Position numbers and translations under genes: made by a program
Notes under the pieces: generated by a model
Databases searched by the model: none
The model's input: only the letters and a program-made list of their open reading frames with translations
Told to the model about the DNA's origin: nothing
NCBI GenBank assembly: GCA_944320665.1
Contig: CALUII010000006.1
Location: 1-58,420, forward strand
Length of the DNA: 58,420 nt
Source of the DNA: an uncultured Alistipes sp.
Lineage (GTDB): Bacteria; Bacteroidota; Bacteroidia; Bacteroidales; Rikenellaceae
Direction of reading: 5' to 3'
Shown: positions 50,580 through 58,420 of the stretch, in pieces
Numbering within the stretch: the stretch's first letter is position 1
How the letters are laid out: each line of letters starts with the position of its first letter

Positions 50580-51470
50580 TTACGGGATCAGCAGGCCGAT
50601 CGTCAGCAGGATGCCGAAGAGCAGCAGGTTGCGTGCCGTCTCGGCAAGCGAGGTGTTGAGTGCGTCGCCGTGGTCGATGCGCACCATGCGCCGCCACGCC
50701 GGCACGAAGAGTCCGATCCACCACGCCGCCGGCAGGATGACGGCCCACCAGGCGCCGTCGCCCAGCGCCACCGGTACGCAGCAGAGCAGCGCCCCGGTTC
50801 CGAGGGCGAAGTAGGCCCACTTGCCGAACCCTTTGCCGAAGAGCACGACGACGGTTCGCTTGCCGCAGCGGGCATCCTCGTCGCGGTCGCGGAAGTTGTT
50901 GACCATGAGCATCGTGTCGATCACCAGTCCGCAGGCCAGGGCCATGAAGGTCGTTTCGAAGGTCCAGCTTCCGGCCTGGAGGTAGTAGGTGAATCCGGCG
51001 GGTACGATGCCGAAGAAGAGGATCACGGCCACGTCGCCCAGCCCGTTGTAGGCCAGCGGGCGCGGTCCGGCGGTGTAGATGTAGGCGAAGAGCACGCAGA
51101 CGGCCCCCACGCCGATGAGCCACCAGCCGCCGTACCAGAGCAGTCCGGCGCCCACGAGGCACGAGGCGACGGTGAAGAGGCCGATGCCCCATTTCATGGC
51201 CCGTTCGGTGATGTATCCCTTGGCGAAGGCGCGGTCGGGTCCGAGGCGGTCGGGCTGGTCCGATCCCTTGAGGAAGTCGTAGTAGTCGTTCACGAGGTTG
51301 GCCACGCACTGCATCAGCAGCGCGAAGAGGAGGCACAATACGGCCGGCTGCCAGCGGAACATGCCGTCGCGCCAGGCGAGGGCCGAGGCGGCGATGACGG
51401 GTGACGAGGCGGCACCGAAGCTGTAGGGGCGCACGGCGATGAACCACGCGCGAAGGGAGTTGGTCTTCAT
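50580..51470 (-). CDS. menA: 1,4-dihydroxy-2-naphthoate polyprenyltransferase
   Basis: UbiA-type membrane enzyme of 296 residues that attaches the polyprenyl tail to dihydroxynaphthoate in menaquinone synthesis. First aspartate motif: NDYYDFLKGSDQPDR (N61-D71). Second: NNFRDRDEDARCGKRT. About eight hydrophobic segments. It overlaps nothing; the upstream methyltransferase gene ends 10 bases before it. That neighbour is not MenG, since it has an extra zinc ribbon. Confidence 0.94.
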   Translation of the reverse strand: MKTNSLRAWFIAVRPYSFGAASSPVIAASALAWRDGMFRWQPAVLCLLFALLMQCVANLVNDYYDFLKGSDQPDRLGPDRAFAKGYITERAMKWGIGLFTVASCLVGAGLLWYGGWWLIGVGAVCVLFAYIYTAGPRPLAYNGLGDVAVILFFGIVPAGFTYYLQAGSWTFETTFMALACGLVIDTMLMVNNFRDRDEDARCGKRTVVVLFGKGFGKWAYFALGTGALLCCVPVALGDGAWWAVILPAAWWIGLFVPAWRRMVRIDHGDALNTSLAETARNLLLFGILLTIGLLIP

Positions 51471-51480
51471 GTCTTTTTTT

Positions 51481-52254
51481 TCAGGGTTTTCTTACAATAT
51501 AGATTCGGTCTTTGCACAGCGCAAAGCGCGTGCGTTCTTCTGCGGTGAAACGCGAGGCGTAGTCGATCTCCTCGGCCTCGAAACCGACGCTGCGCAGGCG
51601 GTCGGCATAGTCGCGGCCGTAGACGCGCCGGTGGTCGTACTGTCCGAAGAGGCGCGTGCGCTCTTCGGGGTCGGTGATCGAGTCGTCCTCGAAGGTGGTG
51701 GCACGCTCCTCGTCCACGGGCGAGAGCACCACGCCCCAGCCGCCCGGACGCAGCACGCGGCGCAGTTCGGCGAGTGCCGCGCGGTCGTCGGCCACGTGTT
51801 CGAGCAGGTGGTTGCAGATCACCACGTCGAACGAGTTGTCGGGCAGCGGGATCTGCTGCACGTCGAAGTGCAGGTCGGCCAGCGGACTTTCGAGGTCGGC
51901 CGTGACGTATCGGTCGGGTGTCGGGGCATAGAGCCGGCGCAGGTGGCGCAGGAGGCAGACCTCCGGCGCGATGTGCAGCAGGCACGGACGGACCGTCATG
52001 AAGTCCGTCTCACGCGTGAGCCAGAGCCACAACAGACGGTGGCGTTCGAGCGAGAGGCAGTGCGGGCAGAGTGCGTCGGCCCGCGACGTCACGTAGCCGT
52101 AGGGGAGAAAGCGGCGGTATTCGGCGCCGCAGACGGGACACTGGCGTCCCTTGCCGCGGTAGAGCAGCCCGACGAGCGGCACGCTCCATCCGGCGAGGCG
52201 CTGCAACAGCGGGCGCGGCACGTGGTTGAGGGTCCAGCGGATCAATCGTTTCAT
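51481..52254 (-). CDS. SAM-dependent methyltransferase with N-terminal zinc ribbon
   Basis: The protein has 257 residues. The N-terminal part holds two CxxC pairs (CPVCG near 39 and CPHCL near 63), likely a zinc ribbon, followed by LERHRLLWLWL. The methyltransferase fold continues with LLHIAPEVCLLRHL, VTADLESPLADLHFDVQQIP, and FDVVICNHLLEHVADD (motif IV of the Methyltransf_11 type). The substrate is unknown. It is expressed with menA, xseB and xseA. Confidence 0.82.
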   Translation of the reverse strand: MKRLIRWTLNHVPRPLLQRLAGWSVPLVGLLYRGKGRQCPVCGAEYRRFLPYGYVTSRADALCPHCLSLERHRLLWLWLTRETDFMTVRPCLLHIAPEVCLLRHLRRLYAPTPDRYVTADLESPLADLHFDVQQIPLPDNSFDVVICNHLLEHVADDRAALAELRRVLRPGGWGVVLSPVDEERATTFEDDSITDPEERTRLFGQYDHRRVYGRDYADRLRSVGFEAEEIDYASRFTAEERTRFALCKDRIYIVRKP

Positions 52255-52299
52255 GGCGTTGTCGTGTGTATTTGGGCGGAGCCCGTTGCGGACGGAGCG

Positions 52300-52497
52300 C
52301 TACTCCAGAATCTTCTTCACTTCGGCCTCCGCGCGGAGCAGCCGCTCCTTGCAGCAGGCGATCAGCTCCGTCGCCCGCTTCACCTCGGCGGCGAGGCGGT
52401 CTACATCCATCTCTTCGTTGCGGAAGCGGCCGAGGATCGCTTCGATCTCGTGCATCGCCTCGGCGTAGGGGATCTCTTCCTTCTTCTTGTTGGCCAT
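52300..52497 (-). CDS. xseB: Exodeoxyribonuclease VII small subunit
   Basis: The protein has 65 residues, is highly helical and begins MANKKKEEIPYAEAMHEIEA; the DVDRLAAEVKRATELIACCK segment is the family signature. Several copies bind XseA to form the nuclease. It lies 9 bases after the xseA stop. Length is normal. Confidence 0.9.
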   Translation of the reverse strand: MANKKKEEIPYAEAMHEIEAILGRFRNEEMDVDRLAAEVKRATELIACCKERLLRAEAEVKKILE

Positions 52498-52506
52498 AGG
52501 AGGATT

Positions 52507-53751
52507 TTATTTCGTGTTCGTTTTCGATTGCACTTCGGCAGTGAGGCGGCCGTCCGCCACCTCGATTTCGAGTCGTTGTCCCGGCTGCACTTCGTCGGCC
52601 GAGACAATCGCCCGCCCCTCGCTGCGCACCACGGCAAAGCCCAGACGCAGGATGCGTTGCGGTGAGCGGCTCTCGACCAGTTCGCGGGCCGACTCCAGGC
52701 GCTGTCGCTGGTGTTGCAGCAGCGTCTGCACGGCCTCGGGCAGCCGCTGTGCCAGGGCATCGAGCCGGGCCGACTCGCGGGCCGTTGCCCCGTAGGCCCG
52801 TTGGGCCACTTCGCCGCGCAGCCGTTGCAGCGTCAGTTCGCAGTTGCGGATCAGCGCCACCGTGGCGTCGTGGAGCCGTTGTGCAGCGGCATCCAACTGT
52901 GTGTCGGCCTGCGCCGCCTGCTCGACGAGCCATCCCGCCACGGCCGTCGGGGTTTTGAGTGCCGTGTGGGCCACCATGTCGGCCACACTCGTATCCTTGT
53001 CGTGGCCGATGCCCGTCAGTACGGGCAGCGGGAATTGCGCCACGTAGGAGCACAAGCGGTAGGCATTGAAACAGTTGAGGTCACTGGCCGAGCCGCCGCC
53101 GCGGATCAGCACCACGGCCTCGAACTCGTCGATCCGGTCGGCTACGGCGCAGAGCGCCTCGATGATCGACTCTTCGGCCGCAGCCCCCTGCATGAAGGCG
53201 TCGAAGAGCGTATGTTCGATGCGGTAGGGCGAGCGGTCGACCTCCTTGCAGAAGTCGCGGTAGCCGGCCGCCTGGGCGCTCGACACGACCGCCACGCGCT
53301 GTACGGGGAAGGGCATCGGCAGCGAGCGGTTCATCTCCCAGACCCCCTCCTGTTGCAGTCGGGCAATGGTCTCCTGGCGCTGGCGCTCCATGTCGCCGAG
53401 CGTGTACGAGGCGTCGATTTCGGTGATCTGCAGCGAGAACCCGTATAACTCGTGGTAGGAGATCGTGACGCGGGCCAGGATGCGCAGTCCGGCTGCCAGG
53501 CGCGAACCCGTCTCGGCTTCGAAATAGGCGGCGATGCGCGCATAGCTGTTGCGCCAGATCACGGCCCGCGCCTGAGCCGTCGGCACGCCGTTGTCGCCCC
53601 CCTTTTCGACCAGCTCCAGGTAGCAGTGGCCCGAGTAGTTGACCTTGAGTTCCGAGATTTCGGCCGCCACCCACACGGGCAGCGGGAACCGTTCGTCGAG
53701 CGTTGTCTTGACGAGTCGCTGCAGTTCGCTGAGGGTGAGGTATTGGGACAT
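52507..53751 (-). CDS. xseA: Exodeoxyribonuclease VII large subunit
   Basis: Cytoplasmic nuclease subunit of 414 residues. With XseB it degrades single-stranded DNA to oligonucleotides in repair. An OB-fold is at the N-terminus (VWVAAEISELKVNYSGHCYL); the catalytic core has VVLIRGGGSASDL and GIGHDKDTSVADMVAH. A coiled-coil region with many Arg/Gln residues lies at about 300-370. The open frame runs upstream to 53865, but MSQYLTLSELQRLV at 53751 is the normal start. Confidence 0.95.
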   Translation of the reverse strand: MSQYLTLSELQRLVKTTLDERFPLPVWVAAEISELKVNYSGHCYLELVEKGGDNGVPTAQARAVIWRNSYARIAAYFEAETGSRLAAGLRILARVTISYHELYGFSLQITEIDASYTLGDMERQRQETIARLQQEGVWEMNRSLPMPFPVQRVAVVSSAQAAGYRDFCKEVDRSPYRIEHTLFDAFMQGAAAEESIIEALCAVADRIDEFEAVVLIRGGGSASDLNCFNAYRLCSYVAQFPLPVLTGIGHDKDTSVADMVAHTALKTPTAVAGWLVEQAAQADTQLDAAAQRLHDATVALIRNCELTLQRLRGEVAQRAYGATARESARLDALAQRLPEAVQTLLQHQRQRLESARELVESRSPQRILRLGFAVVRSEGRAIVSADEVQPGQRLEIEVADGRLTAEVQSKTNTK

Positions 53752-53785
53752 GGGGTTCGGTGTGTATCTGTTCTGTCGATCGGGG

Positions 53786-54334
53786 TCAGCGGTAGACCAC
53801 CTCCACTTCGCGGGGCATGGGTTTGCCGGCCGGGAGCTGGATGCGGAGCACCCCCTCGCTTGCAACGGGACGTCCCGCCTTTGTGGCGGGCTCCCACGCC
53901 GGGGCCTCCTCGATAGCTTGCAGCACGCGGCGGCGCAGGCGGCGGTCGGTCGATTCGAGTTCGCGCGTCACGACGGCGCGCCCTTCGGGCGTCACCTCGT
54001 AGCGCAGCACGACGCGGGCCGCGGGTTCGTCGTCGGGCCACTCGACGTGACGGGCGATGTATTCGTCGAACGATCCCTCGCCCGTGAAACGGGCCGGGCA
54101 GTCGTGTCGCAGCGTGATGAGCAGCACGCCGTTCGAGGCCCGTGCGCCGTAGCGGGCGATGGTCTGCTCGTCGGCCGGCAGCCGTTCGGCCCGTTCGATC
54201 AGCTCGGGCGGGAGGTCGTCGATCGAGGCCCGCTCGACACCGTTGACGATGTAGAGCGGTTCCTGGGCCCGCAGTGCGGCGGACTGCAGCAGGGTGAAGA
54301 GCCCCGTGACGATCAGTAGAAGGTATCGTTTCAT
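53786..54334 (-). CDS. Secreted TonB-like protein with SusC-plug-like segment
   Basis: The protein has 182 residues. The signal peptide MKRYLLLIVTGLFTLLQSAA ends near LRAQ. Residues 26-77 (PLYIVNGVERASIDDLPPEL, then IARYGARASNGVLLITLR) look like the start and end of the SusC/RagA plug region, in which an x-YIVDG motif is followed by a YG-x-RA-x-NGVI motif. Residues 84-170 resemble a TonB C-terminal domain (YEVTPEGRAVVTRELESTDR, then WEPATKAGRPVASEGVLRIQ). It has no membrane anchor beyond the signal sequence. Function is unknown; it may bind a TonB-dependent receptor or be a remnant. The domain reading is by eye. Confidence 0.6.
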   Translation of the reverse strand: MKRYLLLIVTGLFTLLQSAALRAQEPLYIVNGVERASIDDLPPELIERAERLPADEQTIARYGARASNGVLLITLRHDCPARFTGEGSFDEYIARHVEWPDDEPAARVVLRYEVTPEGRAVVTRELESTDRRLRRRVLQAIEEAPAWEPATKAGRPVASEGVLRIQLPAGKPMPREVEVVYR

Positions 54335-54463
54335 GTGCGTGGTTGCGCGAACGGCATTTTTGCAGTCCTAACGTTTCGGTCGGGCGAACTATTGTGTCCC
54401 GTGGCGGCGAGGCTGCCGTTTGCAGTGGCCGCAGTCCGCTGCCTCCCCCCCCCGTGACAAGAA

Positions 54464-54497
54464 GACCGACGACGTGTCTGAAGCCTCGCCGTCGGTC
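54464..54497 (-). terminator. Possible terminator of prfA
   Basis: An 8-bp stem GACCGACG/CGTCGGTC (54464-54471 with 54490-54497) lies about 45 bases past the prfA stop. The following T-run is weak (TTCTTGT), so support is modest. Confidence 0.35.
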
Positions 54498-54544
54498 CCG
54501 TGTGTGAGCGTGGGAAGCACCCGCCGCCGCAGACCCTGTCCTTT

Positions 54545-55630
<1,086 letters not shown>

Positions 55631-55654
55631 AGCGTTTACGCGGTATATTTTGCG

Positions 55655-55662
55655 CAAAGATA
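55655..55662 (-). promoter_or_regulatory. -7 box of prfA
   Basis: Minus strand TATCTTTG, 24 bases before the prfA start codon. The nearby TTTTGCGAGA is too close for a standard -33 box. Confidence 0.5.
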
Positions 55663-55705
55663 CGCATTTCTCGCAAAACGGCAATGCCTCGCACCCCGCA
55701 ATGAA

Positions 55706-55736
55706 ACGGAGGAGCCTCATTTCGGGGCTCCTCCGT
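55706..55736 (-). terminator. Hairpin upstream of prfA, possible leuS terminator
   Basis: A perfect 11-bp stem ACGGAGGAGCC (55706-55716 with 55726-55736) has a 9-base loop. On the minus strand it is followed by TTTCATT, a poor T-run. It lies about 235 bases past the leuS stop codon. Confidence 0.5.
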
Positions 55737-55796
55737 GGGTGATGGAATCCGGACCGGATGGTATGTGTGGTGGGGCGCGGGCTCCGCGGGCTCCGT

Positions 55797-55918
55797 CCGG
55801 ACGTTGTGCGCATCGGATGCTGTGAGGACCGGACGTTGTGCGAGCCCGGGGTTGTGTCCCGGATGCCGTGCAAGCCGGTGGTCGCAGCCCCGTGTTGTGC
55901 GGGCAGGTGGTTGCGGAT
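55797..55918. repeat. Degenerate tandem repeat of about 30 bp
   Basis: Four loosely related units start at 55797, 55829, 55859 and 55889 with cores CCGGACGTTGTGCG, CCGGACGTTGTGCG, CCGGATGCCGTGCA and CCCGTGTTGTGCGG. The first two cores are identical over 14 bases. They fill the 339-base gap between prfA and leuS, which holds no gene. Confidence 0.5.
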
Positions 55919-55969
55919 CGGGCACGGGCTGCCCGGCCGGGAGGCCTGCCCGCAGGCCCTCCCCGGAGA

Positions 55970-58420
55970 TCAGATGACGATGTTGATGATCTTGCCCGGA
56001 ACGACGATTACCTTCTTCGGCGTGCGTCCTTCGAGCCACTTCTGTGCTTCGGGCGTCTGCACGACGTCGGCCTGGATGTCGGCCGGGGCTGCGTCGAGCG
56101 GATACTCCCGCTTGAAGCGCAGCTTGCCGTTGACCGAGACCGGATACTCGAAGCTGCTCTCCGTGAGGTAGCGCTCCTCGCAGACCGGATATGCCGCGTC
56201 GCATACCGTGCCCTCGTGGCCCAGGCGGTGCCACAGCTCCTCGGCCACGTGCGGCGCAAAGGGGGCAAGCAACACGGTCAGCGGTTCGAGCACGGCGCGC
56301 TTGTTGCAGTCGCCCAGCTCGTTGAGGCAGATCATGAAGGCCGCTACGGCCGTGTTGAACGAGAAGTGCTCGATGTCGTCGCTCACCTTGCGGATGGTCT
56401 TGTGCAGCGTCTTGAGCTCCTTTTCGGTGGCCGGCTCGTCGCTCACGGCGAAGCGGTCCTCGCGGTCGAAGAAGCGGCTCCAGTAGCGGCGCAGGAACTT
56501 GTGCACGCCGTCGATGCCGTTCGTGTCCCAGGGCTTCGACTGCTCGAGCGGCCCGAGGAACATCTCATACATACGGAGCGTGTCGGCACCGTAGCGCTCG
56601 ACGATGTAGTCGGGATTGACGACGTTGTACATCGACTTCGACATCTTCTCCACGGCCCAGCCGCAGACGTACTTCCCCTCCTCGAGGATGAACTCCGCAT
56701 CCTTGAAGTCGGGCATCCACGCACGGAATCCTTCGAGGTCGAGCAGGTCGTTGTGAACGAGGTTCACGTCGACGTGGATCTCCTGCGTCTCGTACTGCTC
56801 CTTCAGTCCGAGCGAGACGAACTTGTTGGTGCCGACCACGCGGTAGACAAAGTTCGAACGGCCCTGGATCATGCCCTGGTTCACCAGTTTGCGGAAGGGC
56901 TCCTCCTCGCAGACGTAGCCCAGGTCGTAGAGGAACATGTTCCAGAAGCGCGAGTACATCAGGTGTCCCGTGGCGTGCTCAATGCCGCCCACGTAGAGGT
57001 CCACGTTGCGCCAGTATTCGTTCGCCTCGCGGCCCACGAGCGCCCGGTCGTTGTGCGGGTCCATGTAGCGCAGGTAGTAGGCCGACGAACCGGCAAAGCC
57101 CGGCATCGTCGAGAGCTCGTAGGGATAACCCTCGGCCGTGTGCCACTCCTTGACGCGGGCCAGCGGCGGCTCGCCCTCGGCCGTGGGACCGAAATTCTCG
57201 ATCGGCGGCAGTTCGAGCGGCAGCTGATCCTCGGACAGAGGATAGGCCGTATCTCCTTTATAATAAATCGGGAAGGGCTCGCCCCAGTAGCGCTGGCGCG
57301 AGAAGATGGCATCGCGCAGGCGGTAGTTCACGAGGCGTTTGCCCAGGCCGCGGCGCTCGATCTCGTCGAACATGAAGGCGATGGCCTCCTTGACCTCCTT
57401 GCCGTCGAGGAATTCGGAGTTGATGAGACGGCCCTCCTTGGCGTCGTACGACTCCTTCTCGAGGTTGCCGCCCTCGACCACCGGGACGATATCCAGTCCG
57501 AAGTGGCGGGCGAAGGCGTAGTCGCGCGAGTCGTGCGCCGGCACGGCCATGATGGCCCCCGTGCCGTAGCCCGCCAGCACGTAGTCCGAAATGTAGATCG
57601 GAATGCGCTTGCCGTTGAAGGGGTTCAGCGCATACGAACCGGTGAAGACACCGCTCACACGTTTGGTTTCGGCCATGCGCTCGCGTTCCGATCGTTTGCG
57701 TGCCTCGGTGAGGTAGGCCTCGACCGACTCGCGCTGCGAGTCGACGGTCAGCTCCTTGACCCATTCGTGCTCGGGGGCGATTACCATGAAGCTGACACCG
57801 AAGATCGTGTCGGGACGCGTCGTGAAGATCTCCAGCTTGCGCTCCGACCCCTCGATCGGGAAGAAGAGCTGTGCGCCGACCGAACGGCCGATCCAGTTGC
57901 GCTGGATCTCCTTCAGCGAGTCGCTCCAGTCGAGGCGGTCGAGGCCGTCGAGCATGCGCTGCGCATAGGCCGTCACACGCAGCAGCCACTGCTTCATGCG
58001 CTTCTGCTCCACGGGAAAGCCGCCGCGCACCGACAGACCGTCACGCACCTCGTCGTTGGCCAGCACCGTGCCCAGCTGCGGACACCAGTTGACCATCGTG
58101 TCGGCGCGGAAGGCAAGGCGGTAGTTCTGCAGCACCTGTTCGCGCCGCGCTTCGTCCCAGCCGTTCCACTCGTCGGCCGTGAAGTGCAGTTCCTGCGTGC
58201 AGGCGGCGTCGATCCCCTCCGTGCCGTGGGCGGCGAAGGCGGCCGTCAGTTCCGTGATCGGGCGGGCGTGCTGCGCCGTGCGGTCGTACCAATGGTGGAA
58301 CATCTGCAGGAAGGCCCACTGCGTCCAGTGGTAGTATTTCGGGTCGCACGTGCGCACCTCGCGGTCCCAGTCGAACGAGAAGCCGATCTTGTCGAGCTGC
58401 TCGCGGTAGCGGGCGATGTT
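55970..58420 (-). CDS. leuS: Leucyl-tRNA synthetase (5' end outside window)
   Basis: Class I aminoacyl-tRNA synthetase that charges tRNA-Leu and edits mischarged amino acids in its CP1 domain. 816 residues are present; the first roughly 100, with the HIGH motif, lie beyond the right edge. The frame stays open to the last base ([19 protein letters not shown]). Seen in order: [42 protein letters not shown] (KMSKS) and the anticodon-binding helical domain. The C-terminus [14 protein letters not shown] is complete. A matching tRNA-Leu lies at the other end of the window. Confidence 0.96.
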   Translation of the reverse strand, partial: NIARYREQLDKIGFSFDWDREVRTCDPKYYHWTQWAFLQMFHHWYDRTAQHARPITELTAAFAAHGTEGIDAACTQELHFTADEWNGWDEARREQVLQNYRLAFRADTMVNWCPQLGTVLANDEVRDGLSVRGGFPVEQKRMKQWLLRVTAYAQRMLDGLDRLDWSDSLKEIQRNWIGRSVGAQLFFPIEGSERKLEIFTTRPDTIFGVSFMVIAPEHEWVKELTVDSQRESVEAYLTEARKRSERERMAETKRVSGVFTGSYALNPFNGKRIPIYISDYVLAGYGTGAIMAVPAHDSRDYAFARHFGLDIVPVVEGGNLEKESYDAKEGRLINSEFLDGKEVKEAIAFMFDEIERRGLGKRLVNYRLRDAIFSRQRYWGEPFPIYYKGDTAYPLSEDQLPLELPPIENFGPTAEGEPPLARVKEWHTAEGYPYELSTMPGFAGSSAYYLRYMDPHNDRALVGREANEYWRNVDLYVGGIEHATGHLMYSRFWNMFLYDLGYVCEEEPFRKLVNQGMIQGRSNFVYRVVGTNKFVSLGLKEQYETQEIHVDVNLVHNDLLDLEGFRAWMPDFKDAEFILEEGKYVCGWAVEKMSKSMYNVVNPDYIVERYGADTLRMYEMFLGPLEQSKPWDTNGIDGVHKFLRRYWSRFFDREDRFAVSDEPATEKELKTLHKTIRKVSDDIEHFSFNTAVAAFMICLNELGDCNKRAVLEPLTVLLAPFAPHVAEELWHRLGHEGTVCDAAYPVCEERYLTESSFEYPVSVNGKLRFKREYPLDAAPADIQADVVQTPEAQKWLEGRTPKKVIVVPGKIINIVI

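Overview
The window is a gene-dense, GC-rich piece of a Bacteroidota chromosome, most likely Bacteroidales and close to Alistipes (Rikenellaceae). The signs are Bacteroidota-type promoter boxes (TAnnTTTG, sometimes with TTTG about 19-20 bases upstream), no evident Shine-Dalgarno sequences, GldE, DUF4270 and DUF3098 proteins, a fimbrillin-type lipoprotein, an S46 dipeptidyl-peptidase, and LpxB and MenA (an LPS-making, menaquinone-using Gram-negative). The genus is inferred from overall character only. I see no CRISPR array, insertion sequence, integrase or prophage gene; nearly everything is core metabolism.

Layout. 1-600: the start of a lipoprotein gene cut by the window edge, then tRNA-Leu(GAG) with its own promoter and terminator. 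690-7513 (minus): an operon reading MBL hydrolase, FkbM methyltransferase, trmD, lpxB, FAH-family enzyme, maf, then an S46 peptidase. 7632-9922: rlmD converging on a periplasmic SIMPL protein. 10095-12460 (plus): an inverted repeat and promoter, a 46-residue peptide gene and a fimbrillin-like lipoprotein; this is the most accessory-looking part. 12547-15231: cdd, an RluA-type synthase, dtd and a YitT protein. 15363-21646: priA, comF-like, dnaB and comM-like genes (replication restart and DNA-uptake themes). 21728-30350: a shortened division/cell-wall cluster murG-murC-ftsQ-ftsA-ftsZ followed by gldE and a phosphopantetheinyl transferase.

30464-38275 (minus): an outer-membrane barrel, a C1B peptidase, topA, and a glycogen-synthase-like protein followed by a DUF4270 lipoprotein. 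38463-42284 (minus): ftsX, DUF3098, uppP, truB, queA in one direction. 42360-47524: a large YfhO-like membrane protein divergent from a polyprenyl synthase, then an MFS sugar transporter ending at a 16-bp perfect hairpin. 47589-54334: a RelA/SpoT homologue divergent from a hemolysin-III-type membrane protein, then a minus-strand series (TonB-like protein, xseA, xseB, SAM methyltransferase, menA). 54545-58420: prfA and most of leuS, whose 5' end lies beyond the window.

The most unusual things are inside otherwise ordinary genes: an FtsQ with a roughly 100-residue charged helical insert next to an FtsA with a roughly 150-residue Pro/Gln-rich linker; a DnaB helicase ending in a Gly-rich linker and an acidic tip finishing in Pro-Phe, like the SSB tail; a RelA/SpoT protein whose hydrolase site has lost key residues; a secreted protein joining a SusC-plug-like segment to a TonB-like C-terminal domain; and the small-peptide/lipoprotein cassette behind an inverted repeat.
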